DNA of 64,000 bases. Origin: Microbacteriaceae bacterium VKM Ac-2855 (GTDB taxonomy: Bacteria; Actinomycetota; Actinomycetes; Actinomycetales; Microbacteriaceae). Under the pieces are notes generated by a model. That model saw only the letters and a program-made list of their open reading frames with translations. It was not told the origin of the DNA and did not search any database. The stretch covers positions 186,001 to 250,000 of the forward strand of contig JABMLG010000002.1 of NCBI GenBank assembly GCA_013204985.1. The letters run 5' to 3'. The translations under genes and the position numbers were made by a program. Position 1 is the stretch's first letter. Every line of letters starts with the position of its first letter. Of the stretch, positions 27,445-35,637 are shown one piece after another.

Positions 27445-28032
27445 GTGGCGGGGACGGCGGAACGCGATCGACTGCTCGAACTCGTGGTCGACCGCATCCT
27501 CGATCAGAGCATGATCCAGATGAGCCTCAGCGGCATCGCCCGCAGCATCGGCTCGAACAATCGGATGCTGCTGTACTACTTCGGCTCACGCGAGGATCTT
27601 CTCGACGAGGCCGCGGTGCGGGCGTTCGACCGGTTCCCGCGGTTGCGCGATCTGTTCGTGCGCTTCGCCGAACCGGGCGACCTGGGCGAGCGCCTCATCC
27701 AGGCGTGGGCCGATCTCTCCGCGCCCGAGCATCTGCCCTATCTGCGGCTGTACTTCCAGCAGCTCGGCATCGCGATCCACGCGAGCCACGTCTGGGCGCC
27801 CTTCATCAGCCGATCGGCGACGCAGTGGCTCGACCTCCTCGGCGACCAGTTCCGGGTCGAGGGGTACGGCGAGCAGCGCAGCCGTTACGCGGCGATCGAG
27901 ATCTCGTCGCTGTGGCGCGGGCTGCAGATCCTGCTGCTCACCGGGGCGGATGCGGATGAGCTCGCTGCCGCGTACGCCGCCCGGGTGCGCGCGCTCGTCG
28001 CCGAACTCGACGCGGCCCGCGCGGCCGGCTGA
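27445..28032 (+). CDS. TetR-family regulator
   Basis: About 195 residues. The N-terminal HTH reads MIQMSLSGIARSIGSNNRMLLYYFGSREDLLDEAAVRAF, the TetR recognition pattern, and the C-terminal ligand domain has no recognisable motif. I chose GTG 27445 because TAGAGT lies seven bases upstream (leaderless) and the protein begins properly there. It is the natural candidate to bind the 17-mer operators at 22869 and 30056, but only by proximity. Confidence 0.85.
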   Translation: MAGTAERDRLLELVVDRILDQSMIQMSLSGIARSIGSNNRMLLYYFGSREDLLDEAAVRAFDRFPRLRDLFVRFAEPGDLGERLIQAWADLSAPEHLPYLRLYFQQLGIAIHASHVWAPFISRSATQWLDLLGDQFRVEGYGEQRSRYAAIEISSLWRGLQILLLTGADADELAAAYAARVRALVAELDAARAAG

Positions 28033-28038
28033 CGTCAC

Positions 28039-28115
28039 CTTGCGAGGGACCCGCCCTGTGCGCGTGGGACCCCCTCTGGGCGGGTCCGACGTGCACAGGA
28101 GGGGTCCCTCGTGGG
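28039..28115. repeat. Palindromic intergenic repeat, copy 2
   Basis: Arms 28039-28064 and 28090-28115 form an imperfect 26-bp inverted repeat around a 25-bp loop. Its centre GGACCCCCTCTGGGCGGGTC is the reverse complement of the centre of copy 1 (7879-7955), so the copies lie in opposite orientation. It starts 7 bases after the TetR stop and ends 82 bases before a DUF222/HNH gene. Confidence 0.85.
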
Positions 28116-28197
28116 ACGGCGGCGGGTGCGGAGGTGTGTTCGAGTTGCGGCGATGGGCGCCGCATTCAATGTCGGAGGTGTCCCCTAACGTGGGGGT

Positions 28198-29721
28198 ATG
28201 ACTTGTTCGACGCTCAGCAGCCGCATCACCGCCCTCGCGGCGACCGTGCGCGCGGAAACGTCGGCGGTGGAGTGGCGGCGGATGACCGAGACCGAACTCG
28301 TCGAGACCGCGGTCGCATTCGCCGAGCTCGAGCGTGCCGTGACGGGTGGCGGTGTGCGGCTGGCCGGGCTGATCGAGGCCGCGTCCGGGCGTGAGCGCGG
28401 GGCGGATTCGCTGGCGCGGAAATACGGGCAGCGCACCGGGAAGCTGTTCCTGGCCTTGCTGACGGGGGCGTCGGAGGCGACGGTCGCGCGGCGGATCCGG
28501 CTCGCGCAGGGCGTGTACGAGCGGCCCGGGTTCGTGGGGCAGGACGTGCCGGCACTGTTCCCCGCCGTCGGGCAAGCGGTCGAGGCGGGGCTGTTGCATC
28601 CGGATGCGGCCGAGGTGATCGTGTCGATCCTCGGCCCGTCCGCCGCGCGGATCCACCCCGACGACCTCGCGGTGGCGGAGGCGTCGATCCTCGCCGCCGC
28701 TATCGATCCCGAGAGCGAAGCGGCGACTGTCGGCGGTGTGACCGGGATCGGGATCGCGGCCGATCTGGTGAAGGTGCAGGCGCTCGCCTGGCGGGCACGC
28801 CTGGATCCCGATGGGTTGGAGCCGACCGAAGAGGAGGCGTTCGAGCGACGCAACGCGGTCTGGCGCAGAGGGAAGAACGGGCTCGAGACGTTCGTGCTCA
28901 CGTTGACCGCGGAGCAGGCTGCCGCGGTCAAGGCGTCGCTGTCGCCGCACACCAGCCCGCGCAAGCCGCGGTTCACGGATGCGGACTGCGAAGCCGCCCA
29001 GAGCGGTGAGGTCGACGACGCGGCGATCTTCGCGGATACGCGAACGTCGGGGCAGAAGACGGCGGATGCCGCCGTGTCGTTGATCGTCGCCGGTGGCGCA
29101 TCCGAGTCGCCAGTCGGCACGACGCCGCAGATCACCGCATACGTCAACGCGGCCGATTTAGCCGATGAGGACGCCGTGGGCCCCGCGTATCTCGACCACG
29201 CCGACGAGCCGATACCCGCATCGACCGTGCGGCGGATGCGGTGCTTCGGAGAGGTGCGCATCGCGATCACCGGCGACCGGGAGCAGACCGACGCGCTCGG
29301 CCGCGCGGTGCGGGACTTCACCGAGAACCAGAAGCGCCTGCTGGCCGCGCGCGACGGCGGTTGCGCCTGGCAGGGTTGCACCGCCCCACCCGCGTGGACG
29401 GAAGCGCATCACGTCACCTGGTGGAGCCGCGGCGGCGCGACCTCCGTCGAGAACGGGGTCTTGCTATGCAGCTTCCACCATCACGTGATCCACGGGAACC
29501 TCGGCTGGCGCATCCAAATGCTCGCCACGGACGACGGCCTCCGACCCCATTTGATCGCACCACCCCACATCGACCCGAGGCAGACACCGCGCCGGATGGG
29601 CAACCAACGCGCCACCATCGCCGGCGTGAACAGGCAAGGCCCGCCACGGGAGCGAGATCCCGACCCCGGCCCGGCGCCGGGCCTGAGCATCTGGAATCCA
29701 CCCGAGGATGTCGAGTCGTGA
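28198..29721 (+). CDS. DUF222 and HNH endonuclease domain protein (13E12-repeat-like)
   Basis: This 507-residue protein has an N-terminal DUF222 domain (about residues 20-330) and a C-terminal HNH nuclease: RDGGCAWQGCTAPPAWTEAHHV, then WSRGGATSVENGVLLCSFHHHVIH, with the HH, N and H residues of the motif and a Cys pair for zinc. Such genes are abundant and variable in number in actinobacteria (the 13E12 family in Mycobacterium) and behave like mobile genes. TAACGT six bases before the ATG indicates a leaderless start. It interrupts the catabolic region. Confidence 0.9.
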   Translation: MTCSTLSSRITALAATVRAETSAVEWRRMTETELVETAVAFAELERAVTGGGVRLAGLIEAASGRERGADSLARKYGQRTGKLFLALLTGASEATVARRIRLAQGVYERPGFVGQDVPALFPAVGQAVEAGLLHPDAAEVIVSILGPSAARIHPDDLAVAEASILAAAIDPESEAATVGGVTGIGIAADLVKVQALAWRARLDPDGLEPTEEEAFERRNAVWRRGKNGLETFVLTLTAEQAAAVKASLSPHTSPRKPRFTDADCEAAQSGEVDDAAIFADTRTSGQKTADAAVSLIVAGGASESPVGTTPQITAYVNAADLADEDAVGPAYLDHADEPIPASTVRRMRCFGEVRIAITGDREQTDALGRAVRDFTENQKRLLAARDGGCAWQGCTAPPAWTEAHHVTWWSRGGATSVENGVLLCSFHHHVIHGNLGWRIQMLATDDGLRPHLIAPPHIDPRQTPRRMGNQRATIAGVNRQGPPRERDPDPGPAPGLSIWNPPEDVES

Positions 29722-30094
29722 CGCATTCCGCTGGTGGATGCGAGCCATCTGTGCGGCTGAACCGAGCGGGAGCGAACGGATCCGAAGCATCGCGGATGCT
29801 ACGCACCGCCACTCCGCCGCGATGGGGCCGGTCAGACCGGCCATCCACCACACGCGTCTCGGAACGCATCGGAACGCGACGGTGAAGGCGCAGAGCCGGA
29901 AAGTCGCACGGGGTGCCGTCAGCAGAGCGTCACGGGGCTCTCTTCGGAAGCGCCTCCTCACCTCGAGCGCGCGAGAGGCGCATGCATCACGCCTCTTGCT
30001 GCGGCTCCCCGTCCTCGAAGCAATTCACACCGCCGAAACATCCACCGCCTACAGTGTGAACTGTTCAGTTCAAAAGGCGTGACAGGAGAAGACG
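29722..30094. other. 373-bp intergenic region with the promoter of the second monooxygenase gene
   Basis: I see no gene in the first 300 bases; several stop codons occur in every plus frame of useful length. The right end holds a -10 box TACAGT (30050-30055) and the perfect palindrome TGAACTG-TT-CAGTTCA (30057-30072), which would lie on the transcription start site. The word CGAAACATC (30033-30041) also occurs at the ends of the conserved motifs at 31485 and 32706. Confidence 0.6.
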
Positions 30095-31444
30095 ATGGCG
30101 GCACCGTGGAAGATCGGGATGTTCCAATCGGCCATGTTGATGGGTTCGTGGCGGCTGCCCGAGAACACCTCGACCGATTTCTTGGAACTGCGCCACTGGA
30201 TCGAGATGGCGCAGCGGTGCGAGGCCGCCGGCGTCGACTTCCTCTTCATGGCGGATGACTACGGCTACCCGGTCGTGAACGACGCGGTGCCGGCCGCCGC
30301 GATCCGTAACGGGGTGCAGACCCCGAAGGCGGACCCGTCGATGATCCTTCCAGCCCTGGCTGCTGTGACGGAGCGACTCGGGCTCGTCACCACGCTGTCG
30401 ACCTCGGTCGAGAAGCCGCCGATGGTCGCCCGCAAGATGGCGACGCTCGACCACCTCACGCGCGGTCGCATCGGGTGGAACATCGTCACCGGAGCCGGGC
30501 AGAACGCATCCGCTCGCCTGTTCGGTGCGCCGATGGTCGAGCACGACAAGCGCTACGAGATCGCCACCGACCACGTCGAGCTCACCCTCAAGCTCTGGGA
30601 GGGCTGCTGGGACGACGACGCCGTCGTGCTCGACCGCGAGGGCGCCGTCTACGCCGACCCCGACAAGGTGCGCGAGATCGAACACAACGGCCCGTACTTC
30701 CAGTCGAAGGGGATGCTCAACATCCCGCCCGGGCCGCAGCGCACGCCGATGCTCTTCCAGGCCGGCGCCTCCGGGCCGGGCCGCGACCTCGCGGCGAAGT
30801 ACGCCGAGGGGGTCTTCCTCGCCGCCGAGGTGCCGGCCGTCGCCGAGCAGATCGCCGACATCCGCCGCCGCGCCGCCGACTTCGGTCGCGATCCGCAGTC
30901 GATCAATTGCCTGATGGCGGGCACCTTCATCGTCGCCCCGACGAGCGCGGAGGCGCACGAGCTGCGGGCGCGGCAGATCGCGACTCGCACGCTCGACGAG
31001 GCTGCGGCGTCCTACTCCTTCTACACGGGCGTCGACCTCTCGGTGATGGACCCGGACAAGCCGATCGACCCATCGACGGTCACCCAGACCGGCCGGACGA
31101 ACCTCGAGCGCTTCCTGGGCCCGAACGCGCCGACCGTGCGCGAGGTGCTCGAAGAGTTCCAGCGCAACAACGTGATGGGCGCGCCGTTCATCGGTTCGCC
31201 CAGCGAGGTCGTCGATCAGGCGGAGGCGGCGATGGCCGCCACCGACGCCGACGGCTTCCTGGTGCAGCCCGACCCGTACGGCAACTTCGACTCCTTCATC
31301 GACCTGGTCATGCCCGAGCTGCGCGCTCGCGGCCTGGTCGTCGAGGCGCAGAAGGGCGAGACACTGCGCGGACGCCTCCGCGGCGACGGTCGCGCGACTC
31401 TGCCGGCGGATCACCCGGGTGCCGGCATCCGCGCCGCGGTGTAG
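30095..31444 (+). CDS. FMN-dependent monooxygenase, NtaA/SnaA/DszA family (second)
   Basis: This 449-residue luciferase-like monooxygenase is the most divergent of the four in this family here. It starts MAAPWKIGMFQSAMLMGSWR instead of M.LGWF. It keeps GVDFLFMADD, LVTTLSTSVEKPPMVARKMATLDHLTRGRIGWNIVTG, RYEIATDHVELTLKLWEG and a C-terminal DADGFLVQPDPYG. AGGAGA precedes the ATG. A palindromic operator sits at its start site. It is followed by the RutA-like gene behind a separate regulatory motif. Confidence 0.9.
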   Translation: MAAPWKIGMFQSAMLMGSWRLPENTSTDFLELRHWIEMAQRCEAAGVDFLFMADDYGYPVVNDAVPAAAIRNGVQTPKADPSMILPALAAVTERLGLVTTLSTSVEKPPMVARKMATLDHLTRGRIGWNIVTGAGQNASARLFGAPMVEHDKRYEIATDHVELTLKLWEGCWDDDAVVLDREGAVYADPDKVREIEHNGPYFQSKGMLNIPPGPQRTPMLFQAGASGPGRDLAAKYAEGVFLAAEVPAVAEQIADIRRRAADFGRDPQSINCLMAGTFIVAPTSAEAHELRARQIATRTLDEAAASYSFYTGVDLSVMDPDKPIDPSTVTQTGRTNLERFLGPNAPTVREVLEEFQRNNVMGAPFIGSPSEVVDQAEAAMAATDADGFLVQPDPYGNFDSFIDLVMPELRARGLVVEAQKGETLRGRLRGDGRATLPADHPGAGIRAAV

Positions 31445-31484
31445 CAGCCCGGCGAACGGTTCTCTGCCTCTCCTCCGCCTGTCC

Positions 31485-31532
31485 GGCGCAACGGTGGTGT
31501 TACCGCAGCCGTGGCTGCGCGAAACATCCGCT
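31485..31532 (+). promoter_or_regulatory. Conserved upstream motif, copy 2
   Basis: GGCGCAAC, a GTTACC seven bases later and GGCTGCGCGAAACATCCGCT match the motifs at 21337 and 32706. GCAAC-N6-GTTAC is an imperfect inverted repeat in this copy and in copy 3. It ends 43 bases before the ATG of the RutA-like gene. Confidence 0.65.
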
Positions 31533-31574
31533 TGGTTGACTGCGGATCACCTTCACCACCACCGAGAGGCGATC

Positions 31575-32573
31575 ATGTCGGACGGCTTCGAGCTGGGCGT
31601 ATTCTTGCCCACCGTCACACGCGGCTACGTGCCCTCGCACGCCGCGCCGACGTTCGAGCCCACCTGGCCCGCCGTGCTCGACATCGCGCGGCGGTGCGAG
31701 GCCGCGGGCTTCGACTCCGCTCTCGTGATGTCGAAGTTCCGCGGCCCGCACGGCGCGAGCGACTACTGGAACGACTCGCTCGAATCGTTCACGCTCTCGG
31801 GCGCGCTGCTGGCGGCGACCGAGCGGATGCGGGTCTACGCGACCGCGGGCGTCCCCGCCTTCGCCCCCGGCATCGTCGCCAAAATGGGCGCGACCCTCGC
31901 GGCGATCGGTCCCGGCCGCTTCGGTCTCAACATCGTCACCGGTTGGAACCCGCAGGAGTACGAGCAGTACGGCATCTGGCCGGGCGACGACTTCTTCGCC
32001 GAGCGCTACGCGGTCGCCGCCGAATACGTCACGATTCTGCGCGAGCTCTGGCAGACCGGCCGCAGCACCTTCGCCGGTCGCTACTTCAGCACGATCGACG
32101 CCGAGTGCACACCGGCGCCCGGTCGCCTGCCGATCGTCACCGCCGGCACCTCCGCGGCGGGAATCGCCTTCGCCGCCGAGCACGCCGATTCGAGTTTCGG
32201 GATGAACGGACCCGGCCACCGCCTCGTGATGGTCGTCATCGCCGACACCGATGAGGAGGCGTACGAGCGGGTCGCCCGCTACAACGTGGCGACCGATCAC
32301 GACGCCATGGCGTCGCGCCACGCTCAGGCCGCGCGCAACCCGGAAGCCGGTGGCGGAACCGGCACTGCGACGCGCGCCCTGCTCAACAGCGACGCGCTGC
32401 CCGCCGGCAACGCGTGGATCGGCTCTCCCGCGACGATCGCGGAGTGCTTGCGGCAGGCGCGCCATGACCCGGAGGTCACCGGCGTCATGCTCCAATTCGA
32501 CGACTGGAACGAGGGTCTGGACCGCTTCGCCGCCGAGATTCTCGCCCCGAGCGAATTGTTTCGTCGTGCGTAA
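31575..32573 (+). CDS. RutA-like flavin monooxygenase
   Basis: This 332-residue luciferase-like protein is clearly of the pyrimidine-oxygenase RutA group: ELGVFLPTVTRGYV, DSALVMSKFRGPHGASDYWN, LESFTLSGALLAATERMRVYATAG, GRFGLNIVTGWNPQEYEQYGIWPGDDFF and GVMLQFDDWNEG correspond block by block to Escherichia coli RutA as I recall it. RutA opens the uracil ring with reduced FMN. This protein is about 30 to 50 residues shorter, mainly between SSFGMNG and MVVIAD. No rutB to rutF homologue is nearby, so the true substrate may differ. GAGAGG precedes the ATG. Confidence 0.85.
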   Translation: MSDGFELGVFLPTVTRGYVPSHAAPTFEPTWPAVLDIARRCEAAGFDSALVMSKFRGPHGASDYWNDSLESFTLSGALLAATERMRVYATAGVPAFAPGIVAKMGATLAAIGPGRFGLNIVTGWNPQEYEQYGIWPGDDFFAERYAVAAEYVTILRELWQTGRSTFAGRYFSTIDAECTPAPGRLPIVTAGTSAAGIAFAAEHADSSFGMNGPGHRLVMVVIADTDEEAYERVARYNVATDHDAMASRHAQAARNPEAGGGTGTATRALLNSDALPAGNAWIGSPATIAECLRQARHDPEVTGVMLQFDDWNEGLDRFAAEILAPSELFRRA

Positions 32574-32705
32574 CATTCCGTCGCGCCCGCCCGCGCGCTC
32601 CATTGCGCCACGCACATCCGCAGGATCACGCGGGGTGCGGGCCCCATTGCGCCGCTGCGGACCGCGAAAGCACGGCGCGGACGCGGCGACGGGGCCCCGA
32701 AACCT

Positions 32706-32753
32706 TCGCGCAACGGTGTTGTTACCTCCGCCGCGGCCCGGCGAAACATCACG
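32706..32753 (+). promoter_or_regulatory. Conserved upstream motif, copy 3
   Basis: CGCGCAACGGTGTTGTTACC and CGGCGAAACATCACGT match copies at 31485 and 21337. It ends 53 bases before the first gene of the second ABC transporter, so it probably controls that operon together with the monooxygenase genes. Confidence 0.65.
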
Positions 32754-32806
32754 TCGAGAGACTTCCACCGCACCCAACATGCACGGCCGCAACACGAGAG
32801 GGAACC

Positions 32807-33709
32807 ATGTCGCGAACAGACAGCACTGACGCCCCACGCGCCCTCCTCACCGTCGAGGATCTCAGCGTCACCTTTCAGAACGGCGAGATCGTCGCCGCCG
32901 AGGGAGTGAGCTTCACGGTCGCTCCGGGCGAGCGTCTGGCGATCGTGGGCGAGTCGGGCTCGGGCAAGAGCGCCAGCTGCTCGGCGATCGGCGGCTACGT
33001 CACCGACGTCGGCTCGGCCGTGACCGCTTCGAAGCTCGACTTCGACGGCATCGATCTGCTGGCGCGCACGAAGAGCCGGCTTCCGAAACGGACCCCGGGC
33101 ATCACGATGATGTTCCAGGATGCGATGACGTCGCTGGACGCGGTGTGGACGGTGGGCAGCCAGCTCAAGGCGGCTCTGCGCGCCAACCCTGCGGTGCCGA
33201 ACGCGACATGGAAGAAGGCCGCCGTCGAGTGGCTGCACCACGTCGGCCTCACGGACACGGACCGCGTGCTGCGTGCCCGACCCTACGAACTCTCCGGCGG
33301 CATGCGTCAGCGCGTGATGCTCGCGATCGCCCTGTGCGGGGCTCCCCGCCTGCTGATCGCCGACGAACCCACCTCGGCCCTGGACGCGTCGCTCTCGCAG
33401 GACGTGATGGAACTCATGGTGACGCTGACGAGCGAGACCGGAGCCGCTCTCGTGATCATCAGCCACGACATCCGTCTGTGCCAGGAGTACTCGGACCGGA
33501 TGGTGGTGATGTTCCGCGGACACCAGGTGGAGGAGGTCGTTTCGGCCGACATCGTGACCGCGGCGAAGCATCCGTACACCCGCGGCCTGATGAGCTGCGT
33601 GCCCACGCTCGACAACTACGACGTGGAGGAGCTGCCGACCATCGACCGCTTCATCCTCGCCGAGGTGAAGAACGAGGAGGTGCGTGAGGATGAGCTCCGC
33701 GTCGCCTGA
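32807..33709 (+). CDS. Oligopeptide/nickel-type ABC transporter ATPase (DppD/OppD-like)
   Basis: This 300-residue ATPase has Walker A GESGSGKS, signature LSGGMRQR, Walker B LLIADEPTSALD, switch VIISHDIRL and the family's C-terminal HPYTRGLM. With the next four genes it makes a complete importer of the Opp/Dpp/Nik type. The ATG at 32807 follows GAGAGGGAA. Its end overlaps the next coding region by 20 bp. Confidence 0.92.
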   Translation: MSRTDSTDAPRALLTVEDLSVTFQNGEIVAAEGVSFTVAPGERLAIVGESGSGKSASCSAIGGYVTDVGSAVTASKLDFDGIDLLARTKSRLPKRTPGITMMFQDAMTSLDAVWTVGSQLKAALRANPAVPNATWKKAAVEWLHHVGLTDTDRVLRARPYELSGGMRQRVMLAIALCGAPRLLIADEPTSALDASLSQDVMELMVTLTSETGAALVIISHDIRLCQEYSDRMVVMFRGHQVEEVVSADIVTAAKHPYTRGLMSCVPTLDNYDVEELPTIDRFILAEVKNEEVREDELRVA

Positions 33710-34598
33710 GAGCACCGTGCCTGAGAGCACCGTCACCGCCAGCACCGTCACCGCCAGCACCGTCACCGCCGGGATCGGCGGCATGCCGTTCGAGGCGCTG
33801 GAGGCCGTCGACGTCGTGCGTCACTACGGTTCGCGGCGCCACCCGCACGCCGCGCTCGACGGTGTGAACGTCTCGCTGCGCCCCGGTTCGGCGATCGGCA
33901 TCGTGGGGGAGTCGGGCTCGGGCAAGAGCACGCTCAGCCGGATCCTCGTCGGGCTCGAACGCGCCACCACGGGAAGCATCACCCTCGACGGCACGCCGAT
34001 CGCGGCCATGCTGGCCAAGCCGGAGACGACCGCGCGCTTCCGCCGCACGGTGCAGTACATCGCGCAGGACACCACCTCTTCCTTCGACCCGCGGCACGAC
34101 CTGCTGCAGGCCGTCAGCCAGCCGCTGCGAACGCTCTACGACCTCGGAGCCGCAGAGTCGCGCCGGCTCGCGCTCGAACAGCTCGACAGGCTGGGGCTGG
34201 ACGAGTCGCTCGCGCACCGACGCCCGCATCGCGTCTCGGGCGGGCAACGCCAGCGCTTCGCGATCGCGCGCGCTCTGGTGCTGCGACCCAGCGTGATCCT
34301 GTGCGACGAGGTCGTCTCGGCACTCGACGTCTCGGTGCAGGGCTCGATCCTCAACCTGATCAAGCGCTACTGCCGCGAGACCGGGGCCGCGATGGCCTTC
34401 GTCTCGCACGGTCTGCCCGCCACCGCCTTCGTGAGCTCGGAGATCATCGTGATGAAGTCGGGCCGGATCGTGGAGCAGGGCCGCACCGCCGACGTCATCG
34501 AGCGCCCCACGGATCCTTACACCAAGCGCCTCCTGGAGGCCTACGCGTTCACGCGTGACCAGAGCCGATCGCGCATCGGGACAGGAGCGGCCGCATGA
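33690..34598 (+). CDS. Oligopeptide/nickel-type ABC transporter ATPase (DppF/OppF-like)
   Basis: This 302-residue second ATPase of the importer has Walker A GESGSGKST, signature VSGGQRQR and Walker B VILCDEVVSALD, where the usual ADEPTSALD is altered but the DE pair is kept. The N-terminus carries a repeat STVTASTVTASTVTA, encoded by three copies of a 15-bp unit (about 33726-33770). The ATG at 33690 is chosen because GGAGG lies nine bases upstream; GTG 33684 is too close to it. Confidence 0.9.
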   Translation: MSSASPESTVPESTVTASTVTASTVTAGIGGMPFEALEAVDVVRHYGSRRHPHAALDGVNVSLRPGSAIGIVGESGSGKSTLSRILVGLERATTGSITLDGTPIAAMLAKPETTARFRRTVQYIAQDTTSSFDPRHDLLQAVSQPLRTLYDLGAAESRRLALEQLDRLGLDESLAHRRPHRVSGGQRQRFAIARALVLRPSVILCDEVVSALDVSVQGSILNLIKRYCRETGAAMAFVSHGLPATAFVSSEIIVMKSGRIVEQGRTADVIERPTDPYTKRLLEAYAFTRDQSRSRIGTGAAA

Positions 34599-35635
34599 GT
34601 CTCTGGAACAACCACCGCTGGTGGATCCTGCGCCTCGCGGTGCTGCCGATCCACGTCCTCGTCTTCGCCCTGATCGCCTTCTTCCTGGTGCGGCTCGTGC
34701 CGGGTGACCCGGTGCTGATGATCCTGCGCGAGGGTGCGCCCACCGCCGAGGACTACGCCCGGGTGCAGGCGGCCCTCGGCCTGGACGGCACGCTGTTCGA
34801 CCAGTTCCTGCGCTTCCTCGGACGCCTGGTGCAATTCGACTTCGGCACCTCGCTCATCTCGAGCAAGCCGGTGATGGGCGAGCTGGCCCAGCGCCTGCCG
34901 ATCACGCTGCAGCTGACCCTGATCGGCATGGGGGCGACCATCGTGCTCGCCTTCGTCGGCAGTGCGATCGCCTCGCTCGCCCCCACCACCGTCCCGGGCC
35001 GGATCTTCCGCGCGTACGCCCGTGCCGCCGGTGCCGTTCCCGACTTCGTTCTCGGCATCGTCAGCATCTTCCTCTTCTATGTGCTGCTGAAGTGGGCGCC
35101 CGCCCCGATCGGCCTGGTCGGTGCGACGCAGTCGCTGCCGGACCAGATCACCGGCTTCTCGCTGGTGGACGCCCTGCTCGTGGGGGACTGGGCGATCGTC
35201 GGCTCGATCCTGCAGCACCTCGCACTGCCGGTACTGGTACTCGCCATCGGCTTCGCTCCGCTGATCATGAAGATCCTGGTGCTCACCCTCGACGACGCGA
35301 TCGATGCTCCCTCCACCCGGTTCCGCGTTTCGACCGGGGCCAGCCGCTTCACCGTCACCCTCAGCGTGTTCCGGCGGGCGCTGCCTCCGGCGGTCGTGGT
35401 CTGCGGGATGCTCTTCGGCGGCCTGCTCGGCGGCTCCGTGGTGCTGGATCAGCTCTTCAGCCTCGGCGGAATGGGTCAGTACGCGGTCAGCGCGATCGCC
35501 TCGAACGACTTCCCGGTGATGCAGGGCTTCCTGATCCTCACCGCCGCCATCTCTCTGGTCGTCTACCTCATCGTCGACATCGTGAACATGCTGCTCGACC
35601 CCCGGCGTCGTCCGGGTGTCCGTTCGGAGGCCTGA
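34595..35635 (+). CDS. Oligopeptide/nickel-type ABC transporter permease (DppB-like)
   Basis: This 346-residue permease has the family's opening helix followed by LVPGDPVLMILREGAPTAED, and a coupling loop FRVSTGASRFTVTLSVFRRALPPAVV in the second half. About six helices. The ATG overlaps the stop of the second ATPase gene. Confidence 0.9.
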   Translation: MSLWNNHRWWILRLAVLPIHVLVFALIAFFLVRLVPGDPVLMILREGAPTAEDYARVQAALGLDGTLFDQFLRFLGRLVQFDFGTSLISSKPVMGELAQRLPITLQLTLIGMGATIVLAFVGSAIASLAPTTVPGRIFRAYARAAGAVPDFVLGIVSIFLFYVLLKWAPAPIGLVGATQSLPDQITGFSLVDALLVGDWAIVGSILQHLALPVLVLAIGFAPLIMKILVLTLDDAIDAPSTRFRVSTGASRFTVTLSVFRRALPPAVVVCGMLFGGLLGGSVVLDQLFSLGGMGQYAVSAIASNDFPVMQGFLILTAAISLVVYLIVDIVNMLLDPRRRPGVRSEA

Positions 35636-35637
35636 CC

